Shown here: in pieces, positions 10,101-17,084 of the stretch | Layout: each line of letters opens with the position of its first letter | Numbering within the stretch: the stretch's first letter is position 1 | Assembly: GCA_964383845.1 (NCBI GenBank) | Contig: CAYLIF010000005.1 | Coordinates: 1-64,000, forward strand | DNA length: 64,000 nucleotides | Direction of reading: 5' to 3' | From: JAAZGD01 sp964383845 | GTDB lineage: Bacteria; Bacillota; Clostridia; Peptostreptococcales; Anaerovoracaceae | Notes under the pieces: generated by a model | Told to the model about the DNA's origin: nothing | The model's input: the letters and a program-made list of their open reading frames with translations, nothing else | Database searches by the model: none | Made by a program: the position numbers and the translations under genes

Positions 10101-10870
10101 AGAGAGTCTAAAAGTGAACGAGCACTATCAACTGTAGGTGGCTCACCAGGTCGTAGTTTTCTATATATTTCTTTAAGCCCTTCTTCATAGTTTTCTGTGG
10201 TATCCTTTTCCAAGGTCTTTAATAATCTTGGATCTTCACCAAAGATATCAAGAATTTCTTGATCTGTTCCGATTCCAAAGGCTCTTAGCAAAGTAGTTGC
10301 TGGTTGTTTCCTTGTTCGATCGACTCGAACTGAGATAATCTCATTGGAGTCCGTTTCATACTCAAGCCAAGCACCCCTGTTAGGTATAACAGTGGTTGAA
10401 AATAGTTTTTTATTTGATTTGTCTATGGAGACATTATAATAGGGTCCTGGGCTACGCACTAACTGCGTTACCACTACCCTTTCAGCTCCATTATATATAA
10501 AGGTTCCTTTTTCGGTCATCAGTGGGAAATCTCCCATGAAAACCTCTTGTTCTTTCACTTCCCCAGTTTCTTTATTTACTAGGCGTACCTTTACTTTCAA
10601 GGGAGAAGCGTAGGTTACATCTCTTTCTTTACACTCTTCTTGTTCGTATTTTGGCGGTTCATTCAGAGAAAAATCGATGAACTCTAGTACGAGATTCCCT
10701 GCGTAATCTTTGATTGGGGAAATGTCTTCAAAAACCTCTCTCAATCCTTCCGTAATGAACCATTCGTAAGATTCAGTCTGGATTTGAATAAGGTTTGGCA
10801 TCTCCGCAACTTCGTTAATTTTCGAATAACTCATACGAGTTCTACGTCCAAATTCAACGGGTTTCGGCAT
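7184..10870 (-). CDS. rpoB: DNA-directed RNA polymerase subunit beta
   Basis: 1228 residues. The rifampicin-binding segment reads SQFMDQTNPLAELTHKRRL and keeps the D, H and S positions of rifampicin-sensitive enzymes. The GDK(M)AGRHGNKG segment near the active centre is present. I chose ATG 10870 (MPKPVEFGRRTRMSYSKI). A GTG three codons upstream overlaps the AAAGGAG Shine-Dalgarno itself, so it is unlikely to be used. The C-terminus carries an acidic extension of about 50 residues with short EDT repeats (7187-7330). It is transcribed from its own promoter at 10913-10941. Confidence 0.98.
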   Translation of the reverse strand: MPKPVEFGRRTRMSYSKINEVAEMPNLIQIQTESYEWFITEGLREVFEDISPIKDYAGNLVLEFIDFSLNEPPKYEQEECKERDVTYASPLKVKVRLVNKETGEVKEQEVFMGDFPLMTEKGTFIYNGAERVVVTQLVRSPGPYYNVSIDKSNKKLFSTTVIPNRGAWLEYETDSNEIISVRVDRTRKQPATTLLRAFGIGTDQEILDIFGEDPRLLKTLEKDTTENYEEGLKEIYRKLRPGEPPTVDSARSLLDSLFFDAKRYDLAKVGRYKYNKKLGLSNRIIGCTAAEDVVNPDTGEFIISKDEYITRELGFEIEDSGVKSVLVYSKTKDDETTKVVGNNFVHWRKFIKDAPPEVKLPPTVYYPVLKEILENTKKKDLPEVLIARKNELSPKHIIVDDVIASFSYILNLNYGVGKVDDIDHLGNRRLRTVGELLQNQFRIGLARMERVVKERMTIQDIEVTTPQALMNIRPVTAAIKEFFGSSQLSQFMDQTNPLAELTHKRRLSALGPGGLSRERAGFEVRDVHYSHYGRMCPIETPEGPNIGLIGSLTTYGKVNEYGFIEAPYRLVEKDTGIVTEKIDYLSADEEEMMIIAQANEPLDAKGAFENDRVASRGAGGDIDLVPKEKIDYMDVSPKQVVSVATAMIPFLENDDANRALMGANMQRQAVPLMITDSPIVATGMEYKAACDSGVVVLARNSGTVKYVDAEMIIIKRDDNDGDDVYKLLKFKRSNQGTSINQKPIVFSGEKIAAGEVIADGPSTDLGEIALGKNLLVGFMTWEGYNYEDAIVLNERLIMEDTLTSIHIEEYESEARDTKLGPEEITRDIPNVSEEALKDLDEEGIIRIGAEVTSLDILVGKVTPKGETDVTAEERLLRAIFGEKAREVRDTSLRVPHGETGIVVDVKIFSRENGDELPPGVNKLVRCYVATKRKISVGDKMAGRHGNKGVISQILPEEDMPFMDNGQALEIMLNPLGVPSRMNVGQVLEVHMGLVSKYRDWYIATPVFDGASEMDIIELMKESGFPESGKVPLRDGRTGEFFDNHVTVGYMYMLKLHHLVDDKIHARSTGPYSLVTQQPLGGKAQFGGQRFGEMEVWALEAYGAAYTLQEILTVKSDDIAGRVKTYEAIVKGENIPEPGIPESFKVLIKEMQSLGLDVRILAEDDREVDIKETTELEGTPQDIVEIEEVEIEEVEDLETEDTEDTEDTNEEAPVEDAKEELADDLVDEE

Positions 10871-10912
10871 ATTTATCACTCCTTTAAAACTAAAGAAACT
10901 TCATTTCATAGC

Positions 10913-10941
10913 AATATATTATAATATTACATTCGAGTCAA
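10913..10941 (-). promoter_or_regulatory. Promoter of rpoBC
   Basis: TTGACT (10936-10941) and TATATT (10913-10918) on the minus strand with a 17-bp spacer. The -35 box overlaps the last codons of the preceding desulfurase-like gene. This gives rpoBC a promoter separate from the rplJL genes upstream. Confidence 0.7.
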
Positions 10942-11411
10942 TAAGTCAAGGGTTTTTCCAGGTTTTTCAACCTCTCCTCTCCCTTAGATAGTTGGTTTTC
11001 ACTGATAACAAGGATGCCAGCCTCTCTTAATTCTTTGGTAGCTAGTCCTTGTCCGGGAATCTTTAAATCAGTAAAAGTACCATCATAAATAACTGAAGAT
11101 CCGCAAGAGGGACTTCTATCTTTCATAACGGCAAAAGCGACCTCATGGACTTTGGCTAAACGAACTGCCTCTTTTGCGCCCAACTGAAAAGCCGCTGTAA
11201 CATCTTCCCCTTTTCGATTTAACACTCTATCTCCCACAATCTGGCAATCCGACCTAGGAACTTCCAGCCCACCATAAACCTCAGGGCACACCTGAATTAA
11301 CCGGCCTTCTTCCTTCCACTTTAATAGTAGTGGGTCGTCTAAGAGTATTTGCTTTCCGTCATATCGAACCAAATCTCCGTACAGGCATGCGCTAATGAGA
11401 ATTTTCCTCAT
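10938..11411 (-). CDS. DUF523 protein, 2-thiouracil desulfurase-like (TudS family)
   Basis: 157 residues, the full length of the DUF523 family. A characterised member, TudS, removes sulfur from 2-thiouracil using a [4Fe-4S] cluster held by three cysteines. Candidates here are C9 (ISACLYG), C42 (QVCPEVYGG) and C103 (DRSPSCGS), the conserved family positions; C56 is an extra cysteine. ATG 11411 has a strong GGGGAGGAG site. It sits between rplL and rpoB, where Bacillus carries ybxB. A hairpin at 11434-11467 separates it from rplL. Family assignment is firm; the substrate is inferred. Confidence 0.85.
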   Translation of the reverse strand: MRKILISACLYGDLVRYDGKQILLDDPLLLKWKEEGRLIQVCPEVYGGLEVPRSDCQIVGDRVLNRKGEDVTAAFQLGAKEAVRLAKVHEVAFAVMKDRSPSCGSSVIYDGTFTDLKIPGQGLATKELREAGILVISENQLSKGEERLKNLEKPLTY

Positions 11412-11429
11412 TTTCTCCTCCCCTGTTCA

Positions 11430-11468
11430 AACAATTTCGGCCTTTGACACTTGCCCAAGGCCGAAATC
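11430..11468 (-). terminator. Hairpin between rplL and the DUF523 gene, probable terminator/attenuator
   Basis: An 11-bp inverted repeat ATTTCGGCCTT (11434-11444) / AAGGCCGAAAT (11457-11467) is followed on the minus strand by TGTTTG. The U-tract is weak, so it may end only part of the transcripts leaving rplL. Excess rplJL transcript over rpoBC is a common need that such an attenuator would meet. Confidence 0.6.
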
Positions 11469-11479
11469 TATAAAACGAA

Positions 11480-11839
11480 TTATTTGAGTTCTACTGTTGC
11501 TCCTACTTCTTCTAACTGAGCCTTGATGGCGTCTGCTTCGCTCTTTTCAATACCTTCTTTTACGTTCTGTGGTGCTGTGTCTACCAGGTCTTTTGCTTCC
11601 TTAAGACCTAAACCAGTAAGTTCTCTAACAACTTTGATAACCTTGATTTTTTGGTCACCTATTCCTGCTAAAACTACAGTGAACTCAGTTTGCTCTTCTG
11701 CTACTGCTGCGCCAGTTCCAGCTGCCGCTACAGGTGCTGCTGCTGATACTCCGAATTCTTCTTCACAAGCTTTAACTAGATCATTTAGTTCTAATACTGT
11801 CATGCCTTTAATGGCTTCAATGATTTGTTCCATGTTCAT
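11480..11839 (-). CDS. rplL: 50S ribosomal protein L7/L12
   Basis: 119 residues. It has the N-terminal dimerisation domain that binds L10, an Ala-rich hinge near residues 35-50 (AAAPVAAAGTGAAVAEE), and the C-terminal factor-binding domain with the KVIKVVRELTGLGLKEAKDLVD segment. It forms the stalk that recruits EF-Tu and EF-G. ATG 11839 has AAAGGAG 8 nt upstream; a second ATG two codons later is possible. It follows rplJ by 56 bp. Confidence 0.98.
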   Translation of the reverse strand: MNMEQIIEAIKGMTVLELNDLVKACEEEFGVSAAAPVAAAGTGAAVAEEQTEFTVVLAGIGDQKIKVIKVVRELTGLGLKEAKDLVDTAPQNVKEGIEKSEADAIKAQLEEVGATVELK

Positions 11840-11895
11840 TTTTTATTCTCCTTTAATATTTTATATATTTATTCACGAATTACTTTAACAATATA

Positions 11896-12387
11896 TTATG
11901 CTTTAGCATCAGCAATGGCTTGGAAAGTTCTTACTAATTTGCTAACAGGTGATTGAATGCTTCCCATAAACTTAGCAATAAGTACGTCTCTTCCAGGAAT
12001 GTTTGCAATAACAGCCATACCTTCTGCGTCATAATAAACACCTTCTACAAATCCAGCTTTAAAAGCCATTTTCTTGTACTCTTTAATGGACTCATTGATC
12101 AATCTTCCAGGAGCTGTTGCATCATCATAGCTGAAAGCAAAAGCGCTTGGCCCTTCTAAAACTTCAGCCATCTCGGCAAATTCAGTTCCCTCAATTGCTC
12201 TTTTTACCAAAGTGTTTTTATACACAGTATAATCTACATTGGCTTCTCTTAGCTTTTTTCTCATTGCATCAGCTTGGGATACGGTGATTCCCAAATAGTC
12301 TACAACAACTGCTGACTTTGATCTCGAAATTTTGTCTTTGATTTCTTCTACAACTAGTTGTTTTTCTTTTTTTGCTGCTTCTGACAT
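11896..12387 (-). CDS. rplJ: 50S ribosomal protein L10
   Basis: 163 residues. L10 anchors the L7/L12 stalk to 23S rRNA. I chose ATG 12387 (MSEAAKKEKQ) because AAAGGAG lies 8 nt upstream. The reading that extends to 12417 has no Shine-Dalgarno and runs into the leader RNA. It is preceded by an L10 leader through which L10(L12)4 represses its own synthesis in Firmicutes. Confidence 0.97.
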   Translation of the reverse strand: MSEAAKKEKQLVVEEIKDKISRSKSAVVVDYLGITVSQADAMRKKLREANVDYTVYKNTLVKRAIEGTEFAEMAEVLEGPSAFAFSYDDATAPGRLINESIKEYKKMAFKAGFVEGVYYDAEGMAVIANIPGRDVLIAKFMGSIQSPVSKLVRTFQAIADAKA

Positions 12388-12417
12388 GTCTCGTTCTCCT
12401 TTCTTTGCTCTTTCCAT

Positions 12418-12548
12418 TTTATAGGGAGCAAGAGGTCCTTTGGCACTCTATAAAATGCCTCGTCTGTCACCAAGGACACACGAGGCCAATATTTTATATT
12501 GTACCTCGGCGGGGGATTAAGCTATAAAAGCTCCCGCTGTCTACGGTT
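12418..12548 (-). ncRNA. L10 ribosomal leader (autoregulatory 5' RNA of rplJL)
   Basis: The 160-bp gap between rplA and rplJ matches what I recall of the Firmicutes L10 leader. On the minus strand it opens with the GTAGACAGCGGG block, continues to CCGCCGAGGT, and ends in a stem GCCTCGT/ACGAGGC (12457-12463 with 12480-12486). The L10-L12 complex is known to bind this kink-turn structure and lower rplJL expression. A covariance-model search (Rfam L10_leader) would settle it. Confidence 0.8.
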
Positions 12549-12577
12549 AGTTTTCTTAAATTAAAGGTACTTTCAGA

Positions 12578-13270
12578 TTAATACTTTTGTGTACTAACCT
12601 TTACTCCAGGGCCCATTGTTGTTGCTACTGTTACGCTTTTCAAATATTGCCCTTTTGCTGCTGCAGGCTTTGCTTTGACTAGAGTCTCTAACAAAGCATT
12701 AAAGTTATCTGCCAGTTTTTCTGGGCCAAATGAAACTTTGCCAATTGGAGTATGCACGATATTTGTTTTATCTAAACGATATTCAACCTTACCAGCTTTG
12801 ATTTCTTCCATTGCTTTGGCAAGATCCATGGTTACTGTTCCTGATTTTGGGTTTGGCATTAATCCCTTAGGTCCTAATACCTTACCTAGTTTTCCAACTA
12901 CACCCATCATGTCAGGGGTAGCAACTACTACGTCAAAATCAAACCAGTTTTCTTTCTGAATTCTATCTGCTAGTTCTTCAGCGCCTACATAATCTGCACC
13001 TGCATCCTCAGCTTCTTGAGCTTTGGGGCCTTTAGCAAATACTAAAACTTTTTTTGTTTTTCCAGTTCCATGAGGCAATACCATTGCTCCACGTACTTGT
13101 TCGTCTGCATGTCTTCCGTCTACGCCCAAACGTATGTGAGCTTCTACAGTTTCATCAAACTTTGCCTTACCTGAATTAACCACATGAACCATAGCTTCTT
13201 TTACATCATACAAGCTTTGTTGATCATAAGTGGCAATAGACGCCAGATAATCTTTTCCTCTTTTAGCCAT
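12578..13270 (-). CDS. rplA: 50S ribosomal protein L1
   Basis: 230 residues, the size of Bacillus L1. L1 forms the mobile stalk near the E site and represses its own operon in many bacteria. I chose ATG 13270 (MAKRGKDYL), which has AAGGAGG 6 nt upstream. The ATG two codons earlier abuts the Shine-Dalgarno, and the longer reading to 13315 adds residues foreign to L1. The family segment PNPKSGTVT is present. It starts 48 bp after rplK. Confidence 0.97.
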   Translation of the reverse strand: MAKRGKDYLASIATYDQQSLYDVKEAMVHVVNSGKAKFDETVEAHIRLGVDGRHADEQVRGAMVLPHGTGKTKKVLVFAKGPKAQEAEDAGADYVGAEELADRIQKENWFDFDVVVATPDMMGVVGKLGKVLGPKGLMPNPKSGTVTMDLAKAMEEIKAGKVEYRLDKTNIVHTPIGKVSFGPEKLADNFNALLETLVKAKPAAAKGQYLKSVTVATTMGPGVKVSTQKY

Positions 13271-13318
13271 TTTCATCCTCCTTGTGGTACTATCGACAGG
13301 TTTTCTGCCTCCCACATA

Positions 13319-13744
13319 CTATCCTTCTACTATAACACCCATACTTCTTGCGGTACCTTTAACCATTTCTGTAGCTGACTCAACGCTAGCTGCATTAAGG
13401 TCTGGCATTTTGGTCTTTGCAATTTCCTGTGCTTGAGCCAATGTTATGGTTCCAATCTTATTCTTGTTAGGTTCACCTGAAGCTTTTGTCAATCCTGCTG
13501 CCTTCTTAATAAGAACTGCTGCAGGTGGTGTTTTTGTAACAAAAGTGAAAGATCGATCAGCATAAACTGTAATAACTACAGGTATAATCATGCCCTGTTG
13601 ATCCTGGGTTTTAGCATTAAATTGCTTGCAAAAATCCATGATATTAACACTCTTTTGGCCAAGGGCAGGTCCTACTGGTGGCGCTGGTGTAGCTCCCCCT
13701 GCGGGAATTTGCAATTTTATATAGCCTTCTATTTTTTTTGCCAT
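13319..13744 (-). CDS. rplK: 50S ribosomal protein L11
   Basis: 141 residues, standard length. The N-terminal domain has the IPAGGATPAPPVGPALGQ thiostrepton-site loop, and the C-terminal domain binds the GTPase-associated 23S rRNA. L11 is needed for stringent-response sensing by RelA. ATG 13744 has an AAAGGAG site upstream with an 11-nt gap, slightly long. It lies between nusG and rplA. Confidence 0.98.
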   Translation of the reverse strand: MAKKIEGYIKLQIPAGGATPAPPVGPALGQKSVNIMDFCKQFNAKTQDQQGMIIPVVITVYADRSFTFVTKTPPAAVLIKKAAGLTKASGEPNKNKIGTITLAQAQEIAKTKMPDLNAASVESATEMVKGTARSMGVIVEG

Positions 13745-13808
13745 TTCCTCGTCTTCTCCTTTCTCTTGCCAGGCAAGTAGTTGGGATTGCTCCCTTTATT
13801 TCTATTTT

Positions 13809-14390
13809 CTATAATTTATCAACTTGTGCGTATTCAAGCTCTACCAGGGTGTCTCTCCCAAACATGCTTATCAAAACTCGCATAGTTTGTTTTTCTTCAT
13901 CAAAGCTAGATATGTTGCCCATAAATCCTTCAAATGGTCCGTTGATAACTTTTACACTGTCTCCAACTTTTATGTCCATTTCCACTATGATTTTTTCAAT
14001 ACCCATTCTTCTGACTTCATCTATTGTTAGAGGGACCGGTTCTGAGCCATGTCCTACAAAACCAGTTACTCCTTGGGTGTTTCTCACTAGGTACCAAGAT
14101 TCATTGGTTACTATCATCTTAATTAATACATAGCCTGGAAACATTTTTCTTGTTTTAATTTTCCTCTGACCGTTTTTTAATTCAATGACATCTTCTGTTG
14201 GAACAACAACACTGAGAACCAAATCTTGCATTTCTCGGTTCTCAACTAATTTTTCTATATTTACTTTTACTTTGTTCTCGTGTCCAGAATAAGTATGTAC
14301 TACGTACCACATGGGTTCTCTAATTGCTCGAACGCCACTTACTTCTTCTTCTACGGGGTCAAAGGTTAAATCTTTTTCTTTTTCGGCCAT
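13809..14390 (-). CDS. nusG: Transcription elongation/antitermination factor NusG
   Basis: 193 residues. The NGN domain begins at WYVVHTYSGHENKVKVNIEK (about residue 28), and the C-terminal KOW domain contains VGDSVKVINGPFEGFMGNI. NusG binds the beta prime clamp and links RNA polymerase to Rho or the ribosome; rho is also in this window. The N-terminus has about 25 extra acidic residues before the core domain. ATG 14390 has an AAGGAAAAGGA site. It is 14 bp after secE. Confidence 0.98.
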   Translation of the reverse strand: MAEKEKDLTFDPVEEEVSGVRAIREPMWYVVHTYSGHENKVKVNIEKLVENREMQDLVLSVVVPTEDVIELKNGQRKIKTRKMFPGYVLIKMIVTNESWYLVRNTQGVTGFVGHGSEPVPLTIDEVRRMGIEKIIVEMDIKVGDSVKVINGPFEGFMGNISSFDEEKQTMRVLISMFGRDTLVELEYAQVDKL

Positions 14391-14404
14391 TCTTTTCCTT
14401 TTCC

Positions 14405-14665
14405 TTACATACTGATTCCGAGAATGCCTTTTAGCATTGCCAGAACCCCTGTATCAATTGCCCAGAACGCCAAAGCAAAAAATGAACAGGTTAGAATAAC
14501 GACTACTGTGTAGGCACTTAATTCTTTCCTCGTGGGCCAAACCACTTTTTTCACTTCTGTTCTTATTCCTCTAAAGTATTCTCGGATGCCCGCTCTTTCC
14601 CGTTTTTGGCGTACAGGTTTCTTTTTAGCAGCAGCCTTACCTTCTAGTCGAGTTTCCTTTGCCAT
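14405..14665 (-). CDS. secE: Protein translocase subunit SecE
   Basis: 86 residues with one membrane helix near residues 52-72 and the VKKVVWPTRKEL motif before it, typical of the short Gram-positive SecE. It clamps the SecY channel. The first 25 residues are strongly basic. ATG 14665 has AAGGAG close upstream. It lies 12 bp downstream of rpmG and in the usual order before nusG. Confidence 0.97.
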   Translation of the reverse strand: MAKETRLEGKAAAKKKPVRQKRERAGIREYFRGIRTEVKKVVWPTRKELSAYTVVVILTCSFFALAFWAIDTGVLAMLKGILGISM

Positions 14666-14677
14666 TCTAATTACTCC

Positions 14678-14839
14678 TTACTTGGTTTCCTTATGAAGAG
14701 TATGGTCTTTGCAGAACTTACAATACTTCATCATCTCGATACGATCAGGATCATTTTTCTTGTTCTTCATACTTGTATAGTTTCTTTGTTTGCACTCTTG
14801 GCATGCCAAAGTGACTCTTGTTCTTGCTCCTCCAGCCAT
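14678..14839 (-). CDS. rpmG: 50S ribosomal protein L33
   Basis: This 53-residue gene is easily missed because it is short. The translation starts MAGGARTRVTLACQEC and ends HTLHKETK. Two CxxC pairs (CQEC at 13-16, CKFC at 40-43) form the zinc site, so it is the zinc-containing (C+) form of L33. ATG 14839 has an AGGAGGG site just upstream. rpmG-secE-nusG is the standard Firmicutes order, and a strong promoter lies ahead of it. Confidence 0.96.
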   Translation of the reverse strand: MAGGARTRVTLACQECKQRNYTSMKNKKNDPDRIEMMKYCKFCKDHTLHKETK

Positions 14840-14923
14840 TCCTTGTTCCCTCCTAAATGTTTATATCTATTTCAATTAGAAAATTGGACTTCTATTGAAT
14901 TCCTCTCACAAAGTCGCTTAATA

Positions 14924-14952
14924 ATATTACAATAGCAACCATACATTGTCAA
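14924..14952 (-). promoter_or_regulatory. Promoter of rpmG-secE-nusG-rplKA
   Basis: A perfect TTGACA (14947-14952) and TAATAT (14924-14929), 17 bp apart on the minus strand, about 85 bp ahead of the rpmG start. It is the only good promoter before the whole rpmG to rplA group. Confidence 0.7.
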
Positions 14953-14981
14953 GGTAAAACACTTTATTACTTGTGGATCAC

Positions 14982-15485
14982 TTAAATCTCTATTTCTTTA
15001 GGAAGGGGTTCGTCGCTGACTACAATCCATTCCTCAGCTTTGAAGTCTCCTTCTTTTAGTTCTTTGGGAGTTCCTCTGAAATACTTTGCCCAACCCTCTG
15101 CAGCAACACTTCCATCTGGCAAGTAAATCTCCGCTGTTCCTTCAAACATTCTTCTGCTATCTTTGGTCATACGGCTTAATACCTTTAAGTCAACGCCCAG
15201 TGGCAGTGGTTTTCGATATTTAACTCTAAGGTCAACGGTTACAGCCCAAGCTTCTGGATCTTTGATATTTTGTGTGCGGCCAATTATTTCGTCTAACATT
15301 GAGGCAATCATCCCACCATGAATTCTTTGAGGAAAACCTTGGTGTACTTCACTGGCTCTAAAAATCCCAATAATTTCATCGCTTTCCGTTTGATAGAACC
15401 TTCCCCCAAGGCCAAATGGGTTTTCCGTACCACAAACAAGGCACATTTTACTGTTTTTTAATTGTTTTACTATTTTATATATCAT
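14982..15485 (-). CDS. Hotdog-fold (PaaI-type) thioesterase family protein
   Basis: 167 residues. The hotdog core carries the HGGMIASMLDEIIGR helix at about residues 56-70, the usual PaaI/4HBT signature with the candidate catalytic acidic residue. It begins with a C-x2-C segment (MCLVCGTENPFGLGG), as in one clade of predicted acyl-CoA thioesterases. The substrate is unknown. The start at ATG 15485 has only a weak Shine-Dalgarno; M14 is an alternative. It appears to be a single gene just upstream of the ribosomal cluster. Confidence 0.75.
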   Translation of the reverse strand: MIYKIVKQLKNSKMCLVCGTENPFGLGGRFYQTESDEIIGIFRASEVHQGFPQRIHGGMIASMLDEIIGRTQNIKDPEAWAVTVDLRVKYRKPLPLGVDLKVLSRMTKDSRRMFEGTAEIYLPDGSVAAEGWAKYFRGTPKELKEGDFKAEEWIVVSDEPLPKEIEI

Positions 15486-15584
15486 AACCTATTAACTATA
15501 TCCCCTTAGAGGAGAAATCGCAACCAGATTAAAGGAATATTTCAATCAAATTACATTAAACTTGGTCTCATTCTATCTGAATAA

Positions 15585-15593
15585 TGGTATAAT
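15585..15593 (+). promoter_or_regulatory. Extended -10 promoter of the MBOAT gene
   Basis: TGGTATAAT, an extended -10 with consensus TATAAT at 15588-15593, lies 42 bp ahead of the MBOAT start. No good -35 is found at the right spacing, as is common for extended -10 promoters. Confidence 0.6.
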
Positions 15594-15634
15594 CTTTCCG
15601 TAAGCTATGAAAACAAAGAAGTGAGGCTAATCTT

Positions 15635-17050
15635 ATGCTTTTTTCATCCCTAACTTTTCTTTTATTTTTTCTACCATGTACACTGCTAGTGTACTATATA
15701 GTCCTCCGTAAAAGTCGTCGGCTGCAGAATTACTTTCTCTTTGCTGCCAGTCTTTTTTTCTATGGTTGGGGAGAACCATGGTTTGTTTTTGTTATGATGG
15801 GATCTATACTTGCCAACTGGTCTTTTGGCCTTCTTACAGAAAAGTATCACAAAAGATGGATTATTGCCGCTATGCTTTTGGTAAATCTAGGAATTATATT
15901 TGTTTTTAAATACCTTATGTTTACATTGGCTAATATTAACATTCTTTTCAGCAGCAACATTACCGTAAGAGAAATACTACTTCCCATAGGAATAAGCTTC
16001 TTTACCTTCCAAGCAATTTCATATGTTTTGGATATATATAAAGGAAAGGCTGGAGCCCAAAGAAACCTTTTGAATGTGGGCCTATATATTTCATTTTTTC
16101 CACAACTAATTGCAGGACCTATAATAAGGTATGAAACCATAGCCCTACAAATCCAAGACCGGGTGGAGTCATGGGCTTTATTTTCAGAAGGGGTAAGAAG
16201 GTTCCTAATCGGCTTTGGCAAAAAGATTTTAATTGCCAACAATATGGCTATAGTGGCTGACCACTGTTTTCGTATTGTAGGTGAAGGCGGTGGCACAACA
16301 GCCTTGGCATGGATAGGAGCATTAGCCTACACTTTCCAGATTTTCTTTGACTTTTCTGGCTATTCTGATATGGCAATAGGTCTAGGGCGTATGTTTGGGT
16401 TTAAATTCCCAGAAAACTTCAACTACCCATATATCTCAACATCAGCATCTGAATTTTGGCGACGATGGCACATTTCCTTGGGTACTTGGTTTAGAGATTA
16501 CGTATACATACCATTGGGTGGCAGCCGTGAAGGTAAAGGAAGAACACTTTTCAATCTTTTGGTAGTCTGGCTTCTTACAGGTTTTTGGCATGGGGCTAAT
16601 TGGACCTTTATATGTTGGGGCCTCTTGTGGTGCTTCTTTATCATTTTGGAGAAATTAATTGGCTTTGAAAAAAAGACATACTTTAAAACTTTAGCTAACA
16701 CACTAACTTCCCAAAGGCTTATAACAACAGTAAAGCACCTTTATCTGCTTTTATTAGTTATAGTCGGTTGGGTTCTATTTCGAAGTGAAAGCATTAGCGA
16801 TGCTATAAACTACTTGAATGTTATGAGCGGTATCGGTGCCCAACCATTTTCTGATATAAGAACCCTTGCATGGCTCAAAGAATATGGTTGGTTTTTCTTG
16901 GCAGGAGGAGTCTTCAGTATTCCTTGGGGCAATTACCTTAAAAGAATTCCCCCTCCTCTTTATGCGGGATTATTGTTATTAGCTTTTTTAGTTGCTTTCT
17001 CTTATTTAGTAAAGGGAGCACACAATCCATTTATATACTTTAATTTTTAG
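15635..17050 (+). CDS. MBOAT family O-acyltransferase (AlgI/PatA-like)
   Basis: 471 residues with many hydrophobic helices. Family motifs are clear: FRDYVYIPLGG at 286-296 and the catalytic histidine H319 in GFWHGANW. Proteins of this type pass an acyl, usually acetyl, group across the membrane for O-acetylation of cell-wall or exported polysaccharide. The start has GTGAGG 8 nt upstream. The next gene, 34 bp on, is a DHHW/AlgJ-like partner, which favours polysaccharide O-acetylation over the DltB role in D-alanylation; no dltA, dltC or dltD is nearby. Confidence 0.9.
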   Translation: MLFSSLTFLLFFLPCTLLVYYIVLRKSRRLQNYFLFAASLFFYGWGEPWFVFVMMGSILANWSFGLLTEKYHKRWIIAAMLLVNLGIIFVFKYLMFTLANINILFSSNITVREILLPIGISFFTFQAISYVLDIYKGKAGAQRNLLNVGLYISFFPQLIAGPIIRYETIALQIQDRVESWALFSEGVRRFLIGFGKKILIANNMAIVADHCFRIVGEGGGTTALAWIGALAYTFQIFFDFSGYSDMAIGLGRMFGFKFPENFNYPYISTSASEFWRRWHISLGTWFRDYVYIPLGGSREGKGRTLFNLLVVWLLTGFWHGANWTFICWGLLWCFFIILEKLIGFEKKTYFKTLANTLTSQRLITTVKHLYLLLLVIVGWVLFRSESISDAINYLNVMSGIGAQPFSDIRTLAWLKEYGWFFLAGGVFSIPWGNYLKRIPPPLYAGLLLLAFLVAFSYLVKGAHNPFIYFNF

Positions 17051-17084
17051 CGGCACTTATACTATTTATTTGGGAGGATTTTAG

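Noticed and set aside
11434..11467. Small RNA gene between rplL and the DUF523 gene
   Set aside because: The hairpin is simple and lacks its own promoter; a terminator/attenuator explains it better.
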